A stretch of DNA of 64,000 nucleotides, from assembly GCF_051020985.1 (NCBI RefSeq), contig NC_135007.1, positions 14,845,501 to 14,909,500 on the forward strand. The letters run 5' to 3'. Within the stretch, counting starts at the first letter, position 1, and the number at the start of each line of letters is the position of its first letter. Of this stretch, positions 22,685 through 35,215 are shown piece after piece. The DNA comes from Nomia melanderi (Eukaryota > Arthropoda > Insecta > Hymenoptera > Halictidae). The position numbers and the translations under genes are program-made. The notes under the pieces were generated by a model. The model ran no database searches. It was not told where the DNA came from and saw nothing but the letters and a program-made list of their open reading frames with translations.

Positions 22685-24430
22685 AACATGTCCACATGTT
22701 AACACTTATCCAACCAAACGGCAAGATCCCACTTTCAGCATATTGCCTTCTATTGTTTATCTTTTCTTTCACTGTTCAGTAATTGCACTGGCATTATTAG
22801 CAATTCATCAGATACGGTTCTTTTTACAAAGCTTAGTTCCTAACGGAATTAATTGACTGAGTTCAACTGCAGGTAATGGTTGTAGTTCCAGTTGTTTTTA
22901 GGCGGTCGCCTAAGCGTTAAGCACCACTGTCCTAAGTCTCTGTGTCTAGAACCCAACGGGGTCCAGCTGCGCTGCCCGCCGAACCGTGATTTGTGTTCTC
23001 CTCGATTCCCGAGCGATCGGGCCTATAAGAAACTGTGTATAATCGCTGCAACGGGCTCCGCGCGATAACCGTCACGGATCGAGGGAGCCGCGCCGGTGTT
23101 TAATTGGCCTCGAGACGTCCAATAAATCCTCTTCGGTGCCCTCCGAGCTGATTATCAGAGATTTATTCTAGAAAAATGATAAGCGAACGCACCGTAGAAA
23201 CGATACCCCGCCGCGGACAAAGTCAATTATAACACACAGCCGCGGCGATATTCAATTTTTCTCCTATCTCCCTCCAACCAGCGGCTCGAGCGATCGTCGG
23301 CCGCGCTCCGCGTTCATATTTATAGCCGTGCGTGGCGTTGATTGCCGATTGAACCCGCGGATCGTTATCGAATAAGGGAGTGCTGTTAAACTGGCCGTCT
23401 AGACGCGTCCACGGGCCGAGTTATCGTTCGAGGTTTCGATTTCGGTGCGCGCGCCGCTAGGAGACTCGGGCTTGTTCCTCCGATCGAGATATCTTTGCCG
23501 GTTACGTCGGTCCTGTAATGCAATTAACGAGACGCGTGGCTAAGAGAGATCTTCTGCTAGAGGCACGCTCTGCTGGAGATCGAAGATCTGATTCATTGAG
23601 CTCCGCGCAGAGTCTCGGTATTACTTTCTTCAATATCAAACACGAGTTCCTCATTCAATTAATCTTGGAGGTCAGTCGTCTTTTCTATAAATCGAAGGAA
23701 CCTCGAGAGTCGCGTTATCATCAACTTTCGAATTACGTTGTATTAGCTACTTCCTAATCCAAGGAAAAATCTTTCCGCCATAACAAAGGGAGGAATACGA
23801 TTTAATGCAATTCTACAGAGGAATAAACTGCAGCGCTTCGAGACGTCGAAGAGAGCGTAATTAATCGCTACGATTAGCGAACGGTTTGAATAATAAGTAG
23901 CAACGAGGTTGTCTCCTCCTTCTCGTCCCTCGGGTCGTCGAGCCTAGCCGTGTAGGCGATCCGCTGCTCGGAGATATCGCCGAGCTAATCCTCCTCGTTT
24001 CTTTGCCACCTTCTTCATCTTCTTCCTCGTCTCTGTCCGTCGTTTTTGCCCCGGCCGCCGCAGACTCCCTTTCTTTTTCAGCTGGCCGGCCGCGGACCGA
24101 CCGGCTGCGAGAGGGAAGGGCGAACAGGCTGGCAGGCTGGCAGGCAGTGACTCATCCTTCTGGTTCGTCGTACCTCTCGCGAGTTTCGTGATAGGCCGCC
24201 ATGGAAAACCGGCTCCGAGTCACTGAATTATCCGCCTCGCGTCCTCGTTCTCCCTTCATCTTTTAGGAGGTCGCTCCGTCCTCTGTGCCCGCTTCAGGGC
24301 TGATCGGGTCCTGCCTTCTGCGACCGTGTCCTCATCCCTACCCCCGTCGCGTCGCCAGAGATCTTGCGGAACACGCGATCGTTGTCTCCTCTGATTTCGC
24401 GCGAAGGGTTACGAGTCTAGGAGTTGCGTA
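22685..24430. other. GC-rich DNA, no gene seen
   Basis: CpG-dense at 22900-23500 and 23880-24400. A serine-rich frame at 24003-24191 comes from TCT/TCG repeats. Two tandem ggcaggct units lie near 24130. Confidence 0.5.
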
Positions 24431-25440
24431 TGCGTAGGTGGGTGGTGGTTGATTTGTTGAGTTTGACTGTTTTTCAGGGTGCTTCGGCGAGTGGAGAGCT
24501 GTTGCTAGTAGGGTGTTTCTGGGGAGAGAGATTGCTTTCGGTCCCTTTGCGAATTAAGGGCGTGACTTCGGTTTCTTTGGACATCCGAGCAGCTGATTTC
24601 GGTTTTTTGTAAGGAAACGTGATTAAGCTTGGTTTATTTGTAACTCGAAGCGATCAGTTTTGGTGGGTTTGCAAGTCTAAGCGATTGATTTTGGTTCCCT
24701 CGCGAATTTAGGAATCGATTTTCGTTTCTTTAGATATCTAAGCGTCTGGTTCCGGTTTTTTGCAAGTCGGAGTGATTAAGCTTGGTTCCTTTCCAACTCA
24801 GAGCGATCAATTTTGGTTCATTTGCAACTCTAAGCGACCGATTTTGGTTCCTTTGCAACTCTAAGCGACCAATTTTGGTTCATTTCCAACTCAAAGCGAT
24901 CAATTTTGGTTCCTCTGCAACTCTAAGCGACCGATTTTGGTTCCTTTGCAACTCTAAGCGACCGATTTTGGTTTCTTGGGAAATTAAGGAATCGAATTTC
25001 GTTTCTTTAGACATCTAAGCGTCTGATTCCGGTGTTCTGCAACTCAAAGCGATCAACTTTGGTTCCTTTGCAACTCATAGCGATCAATTGTGGTAGGTTT
25101 GCAATTCTAAGCGACCAATTTCGGTTCCTTCGCGAGTTAAGGAATCGATTTTCGTTTCTTTAGACACCTAAGCGTCTGATTCCGGTTTTCTTGCAACTCA
25201 AAGCGATTACTCTTGCTTCCTTTGTAACTTAAAGCGATCAATTTTGGTTCATTTGCAACTCAGTGCGATCAATTTTGGTTCCTCTACAACTCCAAGCGAC
25301 TGATATCGGTTCCTTCGCGAATCAAGCAATCGATTTTCGTTTCTTTAGACGTCTAACCATCCGATTCCGGTTTTTTGCAACTCAAAGCGATTAGTGCTGC
25401 TTCCTCTGCAACTCAAAGCGCCAATTTCGGCTGCTTCAAT
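24430..25440. repeat. 31-bp minisatellite, about 30 copies
   Basis: The unit is roughly ttggttcctttgcaactcta followed by agcgaccgatt. A longer variant (gcgaattaaggaatcgattt, tttagacatctaagcgtctg) recurs about every 200-250 bp, giving a higher-order pattern. Frames inside it repeat LRAINFGS-like motifs and are not genes. Confidence 0.92.
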
Positions 25441-26224
25441 CAACCTTCGTTCCCCTGCAAACCGATTAACTTCTCGCCATCGGAATCTTCCAAGTCCGCT
25501 CCCTCCGCGATCCGAAGCCCCTAATCTTGATTTTCCGTGAATCAAAACCACCGACTCCCTCTCGGTAAACGAAACCGGCCAATCTCATTTTTACCGTCAA
25601 CATCGGACCTCCTCCCGTCCAATCCTTCAACCGTTCAATTAACCGGCAGGTGGTTCCATCGTATGATCGATGCGTTTCTCGTTAACGACCCGGCCGAGGC
25701 GCGTACAAAGAGCGTCGTCTCCTGCCGTTACGAACTTAGCCGCCGGAGCGTCCTCGAGGAATGCGCGCGAGGGACAATCGGTATTACTCGCGCGACTTTC
25801 ACTCTCCCTTCGAACAGCCGGCATTCCGAGTCATTAAGGAGCCCGCGCCCGCGCGCCCGAGCGGCTCGGTGCGTGCCTCGTAACAGCTAGAATGTCATTG
25901 TGCGCGGTGTTATGACACCGACGCGAGAAATGACTTATCGCTCTCCGCCTTGTTATCCCGTATTTCACGCGGAACCCCCTCCCGCCCCTCTTTCTTGGCT
26001 TCAAGTTCCGTTAAAACCCCGGGGATCGTTGAACGCGCTATCGTGACTCGTTCGTCTGTCGCACGCGAAGTCCTGGCTTGCGATTCCTCGAGATTCCTCG
26101 AGATTCCTCGACGATGTCAGCTTTCCCTGCTCGGAGCGATGCTCGTCGAGGATTTCTGTCACTTGAATGGCAAGATAAGAGAACGAGAGGAAAGACGATT
26201 TTTTGACATACGGAGTTTGAATTA
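25441..26224. other. No gene seen
   Basis: GC-rich unique sequence with three 11-bp gattcctcgag repeats at about 26080-26112. Confidence 0.5.
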
Positions 26225-26775
26225 GTGCTTACAGAACTAACGAAATTTGATTCTTCGAAGGAGGAGAATTATTTGAAGAGAATTCGGTGCTTGAAATTTC
26301 CATGGATTTGAGTTTCTACTGCTGTTACTTGAAATATTCAGTTGCTAATGTTGGAATAAGTGCTTATAGAACTAATAAAATTTGATTCTTTGAAGAAAGG
26401 AGAATTATTTGAAGAGAATTCGGTGCTTGAAATTTCCATGGATTTGAGTTTATATTGGTTTTACTTGAAACGTTCAGTTGCTAATGTTGGAATAAGTGCT
26501 TATAGAACTAACAAAATTTTATTATTCGAAGGAAGAGGGAGAATTATTTAAGGAGAATTTGTTTGTCCTTGAAATTTCCGTGGATTTGAGTTTCTATTGG
26601 TTTTACTTGAAACGTTCAGTTGCTAATGTTGGAATCAGTGCTTATAGAACTAACAAAATTTGATTCTTCGAAGGAAGAGAATTATTTGAAGAGAATTCGG
26701 TGCTTGAAATTTCCGTGGATTTGAGATTCTATTGGTTTTCCTTGAAACGTTCAGTTGCTAACGTTGATTTGGAAC
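26225..26775. repeat. Four-copy tandem repeat of about 135-142 bp
   Basis: Units start near 26225, 26360, 26497 and 26639 with gtgcttatagaactaac and contain gagaattcggtgcttgaaat and tggatttgagtttctattgg. Confidence 0.92.
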
Positions 26776-27374
26776 ATAGAAATTGAAATTCCTCGAGAGT
26801 GCAGTAATATTCGTTTATCAGACAGTGATTAGATTGTCGTTTACAAAAGTTTTTATTGTAGTGTCCCTTTCGTAAATCTTATTATCGAACGGAAATCCAA
26901 CGAGCGTAGATTTATATTCGATATAGATTAATGATCAGCAGTGAAAGGGAGGATTAGGGGATTCCTATCATCCGGACTGAGAATCTCGGTGTCCCAGAGG
27001 AGAAACCCGATTCGCCGGACTCGGAGGAAAGAATTCGTGGGCTCGGTTTCTGAAACGAAGGAAGAGGGCAATTATAAGGCCACGCTCGTTCCCAGGGGTA
27101 GCAGGCATCGACTCGATTTCCTACGGGAAATGAGACGTATCTGTCGGAGAAATCGGCAACGGGGACTGTTGCTCGACGATAGCCCGACGCTTCTGCTCGC
27201 TCATTGTGCCGACTGCGGTGCATTCGCGGTTCAATGGCCCAAACTTCCCGGATACGCTTACCTATAACGCGGCGCGTGTTATTTGTCGCGAAAACGGCTC
27301 GGCCGAGTCAATGCTGTCCCGAAGCTTTCCTCTTTCCGCGTATCACTCGCTATTGTGACTTTTACGAACGATTT
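26776..27374. other. No gene seen
   Basis: Frames of 108 (plus) and 89 (minus) codons cover the same GC-rich bases at 26940-27270. I do not trust either. Confidence 0.5.
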
Positions 27375-27728
27375 GACCCTTTCGAAACCGAAAAGCTCTT
27401 GCTCCGAAATTTTGAACACTACGAAGACAATTGCAGTTCATTCAATTTTGAAACCGAAAAGCTTTGTATCCGCAATTTTCAAAACTGCAAAGACAGATTT
27501 CCACTTCTTTAAACTTTATTAACCTTTTGCACTCGGAAGTGTTTCACCAGAAATATTTGAACAGTTTCTGATGGGGTAAAGACAGGATATTTTGTGAATC
27601 TACGCGAAGAGAAATTACATGTACATTGAGGAACAAAGCTATTGTATTTCATTATTTTTCAAATTGATGCATTATACGGAGTGTAATATTAAATATAAAA
27701 TTTTATACTCTCGAGTGCAAAGGGTTAA
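27375..27728. mobile_element. Dispersed repeat flank plus family A MITE
   Basis: The flank has gaaaccgaaaagctc twice and then gcaattttcaaaactgcaaa, as at 13640. The A element is 27519-27728, ending ctcgagtgcaaagggttaa. Confidence 0.75.
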
Positions 27729-28547
27729 AATCTCTCGGAATGCTGTGTATAATTTCGAACATCAAAATCGGAGATGATACTATATTTTACGAACACTGTA
27801 AAATAGTTCGAAGCTAACTTTATTATGTCTCGCGAATCCCATTGAAAATCGATTTTCAAAAGGTATATGTACATCTGTTACCTATCATAAAAATCAACGA
27901 TTCAGATCAAAGTTTCAGTACACATCCAGCAAGACCCAACGAACCACAGGAAAATTAGCTTTAGTCCCGAGAACCGCGGAGATTCTCAATAAAACTGGAG
28001 AAGACAGTCAAACGAAGCCTCCCACGTTCCGCGAGTTCAAAATGGAATAAAATGGCTGCGGAAGTGGGAAATCTGTCTCCCGCGATCGTAATAGAAAAGC
28101 TACCCTCGCGAGCCCTTCCCACGCGTTCCTGCGTCGCGTTGCGGTCTTGTTTACGATCGCATAAAATATCGAAATAGGGAGAAACAGAGGAAGAGCGCGG
28201 CGGATTGGTCAGCGACGCGAGGGAAGAAGAGAGACAGTCGATCACGCGAATTTACGTCGCCCGGCGAATTATTAGGTGCCGTAAAAAGTTCTTTCCGACG
28301 AACTTCGCTCGGCTAGATGAATTTATTTCGTCGGAGCCACCGAGTTTCTATCGCGACGTTATTCGCGGCCTCACAGGAAGATGGCGGACTGTCGTAAATA
28401 ACAGTTGATGATCAACCGTTCGTGCGTCACTTGAAATAAGGCCTCGATTTTACCTAAAAATCGGAGAGAACCGTTCGTTACGCTCAACATGGAATTACTC
28501 GGTTTCTCGTTGGTTCAAATGAAATTCGAAGATTTCACTCCGTTGAA
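27729..28547. other. No gene seen
   Basis: Mixed AT- and CpG-rich unique sequence. Confidence 0.5.
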
Positions 28548-28749
28548 TTAACACTAGAACTACCGAGCATTTAATGCGATTAATATGCAATTCCTATAAA
28601 AACTGTAACAATAGATTATTTTCAGACATTCATTATAGTACTGAAATGAAACTATTTTCAAAATCATTTCGAATATTCAATGCTTCGAAGATATCAATTG
28701 CTAAGAAAAATCGAAGTCATTTTGACTGGTACGGTAGTTCTAGTGTTAA
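28548..28749 (+). mobile_element. Family D piggyBac-like MITE, complete
   Basis: 202 bp from TTAACACTAGAACTACCGAG to ggtagttctagtgttaa. gtcattttgactgg forms most of a palindrome beside the right end only. Confidence 0.83.
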
Positions 28750-28905
28750 CCCTTTGCATCCGACAATATTTTTCACCAAAAATATTCATTACTTTCTTAC
28801 TGAATATTAACGATATTTTTCGCAACTGACACAATTGATTATCTTCTATAAATTAAGAGACAGAACTATTCTACTCCGATGTTTCATGTGTTGATACATC
28901 ACACA
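28746..28905 (+). mobile_element. Family A MITE, left part, sharing TTAA with the D element
   Basis: TTAACCCTTTGCATCCGAC, then A body. The right end is lost near 28905. Confidence 0.65.
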
Positions 28906-29716
28906 AGGTCTAATACCGAATCATGATCATTGGAAAATATTTCCATATTCCGAATAACGTTACCTAACGCGGCGACGTTCAACTAAACGTGCAACAACGA
29001 TAATGCAATTAAATCGAATGATTCGATAATTTCCAATATTTCCGCTCGCGTTGCGGCAGAAGCGCCGCGCTGAGAAGCGGAACAACGGTTCCCGGGCGAG
29101 CCGATGCGTCCGCACGGCCGAACAATAAATAACAAGTCACCGTGCGTTATTTTTAACGCGCCGCCGCGCCATTATCGCGGTGACATTGTAGTCCCGAGTC
29201 GAGATAGCGCACGCGCGGGCCGTGATTCCAGATTCCCGTCGCACAAAAGAAGGATTACCGCGCGTACACTCGCGAAATTTCGTTCTCGCGCGAGCAACGG
29301 GTCGGCGGGAGGGGGATCGAAGCGTGACGCGGGCAGAGCGTAGGATATTCCCACGGCTGAGAGGGAAAAGCGGCGGCGCGGGGGTGTGGGGGGAGGGCGA
29401 ACGAGACGACACGAGGTTTTCCAGAAGCGGAGTTTGCGAGGAGATTGTCCTAGACGGGACGCCGGTGAATGAACTTCGAGTAGGAGGACGAGGAGACGTG
29501 GATCTGATCGTCGATAGGAGGCTCGTCTAACGGGTGTGTCGATGAGTTTGGGACGCTTGTCGTCGGTGGAGGAATTGATGGATTGATGCACGAGTGCAGG
29601 CTTTTCGACGGTTAGGGGAATTGATTGCTGTCGATTTGCGTGGCCTCTCGAGATACGGTTCTTTGATGTTCGAAGGTTTCGGAATTGTGTATGAGTGATA
29701 CTAATCTTTGGTATAT
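28906..29716. other. CpG-rich DNA, no gene seen
   Basis: A long minus-strand frame (29172-29738, 188 codons) is mirrored by plus frames over the same GC-rich bases and has no domain or splice context. Confidence 0.45.
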
Positions 29717-30373
29717 TTAACGCTAGGTTTACGGGCATTTATTCTATATTTTATTCTATTGTTCCTAGGGAACTACGTGTTCCTTTATATAAATGATAAA
29801 ATTGTTACTTCAGAACCAGAGTATTCCAATGCGTATTCGCATAATTGCACGAGTCCAGACGGACGTAAAGTATTACTAAATAATATTTAAAAAATTCAAT
29901 ACCCGTCAAATTGACGGGTTCCGTACACCTAGAGTTAACACTAGGTTTACGGGCATTTATTGCACACTTCGTTATTCCTAAAAGAATCGATGCTCGTTTA
30001 TTTAGATTGTGGAAACTGGAGATTTGACAGTAGGTAATTGGGGTACATGTCAGTGTGATCGCGTCAATCAAAATCGGTGTAAACATTTACAAAGTAATAT
30101 TTCTAAAATTCAATATGCGTCAATTTGACGCGTTCCGTAAACGTGGTGTTAACCCTTTACTCGAGGGGTGATTTGACACTTGATTTGACACAGTAAAACT
30201 ATAGTGATATTTACTGTTACACTTTGTACAATGCCTCGATAGTGAAACATTGGAATAAAACAGCTTTGTTCCTCAGTGTGATGATTTCTCTTCGAATTAG
30301 TCTCAAACATCGTCTTCGTCTCGTAAAGAAATGTTAAATTTCTAGTATGAAACATCCTAGTGCAAAGGGTTAA
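29717..30373 (+). mobile_element. Chain of three MITEs: E, E, A, sharing TTAA sites
   Basis: E 29717-29938 (ttaacgctaggtttacgggc to ccgtacacctagagttaa), E 29935-30152 (TTAACACTAGGTTTACGGGC to gtaaacgtggtgttaa), A 30149-30373 (ttaaccctttactcgagggg to tagtgcaaagggttaa). Neighbours overlap by exactly one TTAA. Confidence 0.85.
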
Positions 30374-31700
30374 TAGACATTGTCACATTTAGGTCTAATG
30401 ATAATGATCTAGTCCAAGATATTTTATAGACATTGCGTCTGTCCATAGTCCACATTTTCTACTCAAAACACCGAGTCAATACGACCAACCTTCGTAATCC
30501 AGTTATCCCGAAAACAGTAACTTCCACGAAACCTTCACAAAGAAATCAAACCTACATCATTCCCGCAGAGGACGCCACAGCCTCGAAGAATAGAAAAACG
30601 TTCACCGAACCCAACAAAGAATCCCAAGAAAAACGGGCAGTCTGCGAGCCGAAAGGAGAGAGAAAAAAGAAAAAAAAACAAGAATTCCCTCCCAAGAGCT
30701 CGTGCCCATCTCTCGTATTCCCGGTTTCACGCCCACGCGAATGTCACATTGTTTCCGAGCACATCCACCCTCGCTCGCGGAGGCCTCGCTCAAAAGCGAA
30801 CAAGAGAAAGAGAGGTCGTGTACGGGGTGTGGTCGCGCGACTCGTTCTTTGTCCCCTTTCACTCAGCTCTATTCCTCGGCCAACATCGCTCACGCCTATA
30901 CGCTCGCACCTCCCGGCGACGTTTATTCTAAAGAGTCGGGAAAAGAGACGGAATAAAACGGGGCGAGGATTTCCCTCACTCCCGGCGAGTGTTATTAATT
31001 AGCACCGCGTATACAGTGGCGCGGCGAGAAGGGCCGCTGACTGATGCTTACGCGTGCGTGCGTGCGTTTGTCTTGTGTGCACGCGTAGGAGACGTAGGAT
31101 CGAAGGTGGAAGGTTACGTTGGGATCCGGGTGAATGACGCGAACTCCGATTCGTTAATAATTATATTTTCGCGTTTCAACGTATACTCCGGATTACAATT
31201 TCGGACAGACCGCTACGCAACAGGGTTGAGTAACCATCTACTATCCTAGAGATACCAATTCTTATTATAATCCCGGATGAGCCAAGTTTATAGTGGGGCT
31301 ACTATTATAGATATTGAAAATGTGGATCTTCAGTAGAAAGAGAATTAGGAGACAATATATATGTATTTAATGAGATAAAGAAACAATATGGACAACACGT
31401 AGAAATACAACTTAATACCACGAAGGCCAACACACGACTCTCACGCACAAAAATGCTCTGTCTCTCACCAAAATGTTCTCGCACGCATTCCCACTCGCTT
31501 TTAACACACACCCCCATTCGCTCTCTTTCTCACGCTTGCACCCTTCTCACTCGCATCTTTCGTCCATAGTCAAAATTCACGCAGTCGCGAACACGCGACT
31601 GCGACTAAATTATTGAAGTAACGGTTCCTTGGGCTTTTATTTCTGCTGTGGTAAAAATACTCAGGGCTCTAATGTGCCTCGCAGGTGTCGTCGATAGCCC
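30374..31700. other. No gene seen
   Basis: A purine-rich run (aaaaaagaaaaaaaaacaag) near 30665 makes a Lys-rich frame of 189 codons at 30433-31002 that I do not accept as a gene. A cgtgcgtgcgtgcg run lies near 31049. Confidence 0.45.
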
Positions 31701-33209
31701 TCCTAAAGAGATTTAGCGACGCGACGCTGGATGAGATATTTATGTATTTTATCTAGGATTTTGGACTTGAAAAACAAGGCCATATTTTGGACGCAGGTTC
31801 TAGTACGCTTATCTATAGTCATTAGGTTGGCTATCCAACAGTTTCGAACGAGGTTCGCGTGACTCAACCCTTCGAGAGGAAAAAAACACCTGTGCGCGAG
31901 GGTGAGTTCGGCGAGCCGCGGAGCCAAGGGGCGAGAAAGACTTTCACTAGTTCCTTTGTTCCGTTTCACGGTCACGAACCTCGACGCGGTTTCCTTTCTT
32001 TTTGCGCTGCTAGGCTCGTCACCTTGCCAAGGCTGCACCGATGCGGGAAGCTTCGGGTCCGAGGACGATCGAGGAAACGGAAATCGGGGGTTGGCCGAGG
32101 AACGTCGGTAGAGACGTTGGTTGGAGAATGTAAGTTTGAGGATTCGAGCGGTGTCGCTAATAAGTTCGGACGACGTTGCGAGGACGCTGCTAATGAGTTT
32201 GGGTAACGTTCCGGAATATCGCTAATGAATTCGGGGAATATTGATGTTTGGAATAATCTGAGAGACGCGATCTTCGAGGATCAACTCTTAAGGGCATTGA
32301 TTCTTAGTGTTTGGAAGATGATCTTGGAAGATGATCTCTGAAGGCGTTGACGATTGGAAGACGCTAGTTCGGAGATGAATCTTCGAAGAGGAACATCAAT
32401 GCCCCAGAAAAGTGGCGATCCTCTAAAAACATCGGAATAATCAAGCCGCGGAGCGTAAAATTGCGAGAAGTCCAGCGAGACAATCGCGAAAGAAGCAGAT
32501 TCATAAATCGTTGCGCGGATCGTGAAGGAGCGTCGCGAAAAACCGTGGCCAACGATGCGAGAAGTTCGAAAGGCGGCGCGTTACGGTAAAATTACCTCGA
32601 ATAGACGGTCCGGGCAGATCGGAGTCGGAGATGCGGCAAGAAAGAGGGAACGATTTGTTCGAAGCTCGCGCGCGCGCGCGAGCGGAGAGCAGAGAGCTGG
32701 GGACCAGCGACGCGGCGGCGGGGACGGCTACAAATTTATGTGACAAGTGACGAGATACGGTGGGGCCCGTCGGTGCTCTTAAAATATGTCGCGGGCCGCG
32801 GTTGCACATGCAACGGTACATGCATGCGCCGCGAAGAATACGTCGCAACAGTGGCCGGGGCAGGAGATCGGCCGGATCGGCCGGTTAAAAACCGGTTTGA
32901 TTCGTCGCGGAAGGCGCCTCGGTAGTTTCTACTGGCTTCGATTTCATTCCTAATGGCCCCGATGAAATTCATCCCGCGAACTGTATCTTTCTGCGCGATT
33001 GCGTGCTCGTTTCGCCGCGATTTTCTGCGTTTCACCGTCGAAACTCCGTCGTGCCTATCGCTTCGGAGCGGTGATGTTCCTAATATCCGAGAAATACGAG
33101 TGAGATTCGTTCGGTCGTCTCTTAATCTCGTCGATCGCGGTTGAGATTCCGTTCTACCTGCGAATTCGAAGCGACGACGCTTCTGGGACGAGAATAGGTC
33201 GTTCATCCG
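31701..33209. other. CpG-rich DNA, no gene seen
   Basis: Includes a (CG)n run at 32665-32681 and repeated ggaagatgatcttggaagat near 32310. Frames on both strands reach 156 codons in overlapping phases, without family features. Confidence 0.45.
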
Positions 33210-33640
33210 TTAACACTGGTGCTACCGAGCATTTGATACGATTGAAATGTTATCGCTTGAATATTGTGGTAATAGATTATTTCCGATTTATTCAGACGTT
33301 CAGTGTTGTGGACGATTCAATAGATCTGATAGAAAGTTGAACGGAAGATTGAAGGAAAATTCAATGGAAGATCTAACAGAATTAAGCGAGAATGTCAAAG
33401 GACAACTCAACGCGAGACCTCATTGACAGTAGAACTACGGATTTAATACGATTGATATGTAATCTATATAAAAATTCTAACGATAGATTATGTTCGGTTT
33501 CTTCAGACATTCATTGTAGTATTCAAGTGAAACTATTTTCAAAGTCATTTCGAATATTCGATGCTTCGAAGATATCAATAATTGCGAAACAGAAAAACTG
33601 AAATCGGTCATTTTGACTGATACGGTAGTTCTAGTGTTAA
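33210..33640 (+). mobile_element. Composite family D element, copy 1
   Basis: A partial D, a spacer of about 90 bp (ggaagatctaacagaattaa, gcgagaatgtcaaagg), then a full D ending cggtagttctagtgttaa. The same arrangement occurs at 49196-49605. The inner start is degenerate (ttgacagtagaactacgg). Confidence 0.8.
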
Positions 33641-33735
33641 CCCTCTGCACTTGACAATATTTTTCATTAAAAGTATTCATTACTGTCTGACTGAATATTA
33701 ACGATATTTTTCGCAACACAATTAGTGTTAATTTC
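33637..33735 (+). mobile_element. Family A MITE, left part
   Basis: TTAACCCTCTGCACTTGAC, sharing the TTAA of the composite D element. Truncated. Confidence 0.6.
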
Positions 33736-34544
33736 GGTGTGCTTTGTTTCAAACGTACAATTGCGTCAAAGGAACATCGGTTTGAACTGCAAAGCAAAAT
33801 TTCACAAATTCTTCGGATGTTGACAATAAAGAAGAATGGGGTAGCTAGAATTTCCTGCGAATTTCTGTCGGAAACTTGAATTCCTCGTCGAGCATTCTTC
33901 GCGACGAAGTAAAAGAGAATGACGCGGACGGTATCCAGGAACGATCAGGAAAATTCATCATCGATCGAGCAGGCTCGCGCGAATCGCGAGAGCAACTAGC
34001 TTCACGCGCTTTGTAACGGCGTGCCGAAGTTAATTACGCGTGTAAAGGCCGCGCAAAAAGGTGCGCAAGAAACTTCATTCCGGCCGGTGTACCGCTCGAT
34101 TCCTTCGAGCGGTGAACGCATCGGCTCCGCCGAGGGGAAAGGGAGGGAAACGAATTCTCCCGGTGTCTCTCGCGGATCCATCGAAACTTTATCGCGCCGT
34201 TGCGCGCGCAGACGGATCGGCAGTTAAACCGGCGCGACGTTAACGAGGCTGGGATGAGTCCGCTCGGAGCGTAACGCGATAGAACTCGACGGAATAACAA
34301 CGCCGGAAGGATGTCTCTACGCGTTACGGTCGTGTGTTCATCTGGTGACGTGGGAATTCGGCAGGTGTCCTTCGATTCCCCTGCTTGAATCAAGTGTCTG
34401 CCTTCTATTCGTGGCGTTCGGGTGTTTTGGAAAGCTATTTCCATTGGTAACCATGAGAACTCACACTCGCTATGCTCTTTTCACGCTTCTCGGGGTTTTC
34501 TTTGTATTTTTATTCGTTTCGCTTGTTCGGTTTCTTTTCGATTC
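33736..34544. other. No gene seen
   Basis: CpG-rich at 33900-34350. Overlapping frames of 136 (minus) and 68 (plus) codons. Confidence 0.5.
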
Positions 34545-35215
34545 TATTACTTCACTTGATTTGATTACTATTGATTATTTGACTCGATTTTATTTGATTT
34601 GACTCGTCTTGATTCGATTTGACTCGACTTGATTCAGTTTGACTCGCCTCGATTCAATTTGACTCGACTTGATTCAGTTTGACTCGCCTTGATTCAATTT
34701 GACTCGTCTTGATTCAATTTGACTCGACTTGATTCAGTTTGAATCAATTTGATTCGACGTGATTAGACTTGACTCAACTTGATTCGAGTCGATTCGATTT
34801 AACTAGACTTTACCATACTTGATTCGACTCAACTTGACTCAAGTCGGTTCGATTTAACTAGACTTTAGCATACTTGATTCGACTCGACTCAACTTGAGTA
34901 GACTTGAGTAGACTTTACCATGCTTGATTCGACTTGACTCGACTTGATTCGAGTCGGTTCAACTTAACTGGATTTTACCATGCTTGATTCGACTCCACTT
35001 GACTCAAGTCGGTTCGATTTAACTAGACTTTACCATGGTTGACTCGATCTGATTCGAGTCAGTTCGACTTAACTAGACTTTACTATGCTTGACTCAACTT
35101 GTCTCAACTTGTCTCAATTAGATTCAAGTCGGTTCGACTCGACTAGTCTTTACTAAGCTTGATTCGATTTGACTCAACTCAATCGACCCGACCCGATAGA
35201 ACTTTCACTCTTTAA
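34545..35215. repeat. 20-bp minisatellite grading into 55-60-bp units
   Basis: The first part repeats ttgattcagtttgactcgcc. The second part repeats gattcgactcaacttgact and tttaactagactttaccatg. It is rich in GATTC and GACTC. Confidence 0.92.

Noticed and set aside
29172..29738. 188-codon minus-strand frame
   Set aside because: GC-rich shadow, with competing frames on the other strand and no recognisable domain.
30433..31002. 189-codon Lys-rich frame
   Set aside because: Driven by a poly-purine run. A possible acceptor (cccgcag) would shift the frame and yields no credible exon.
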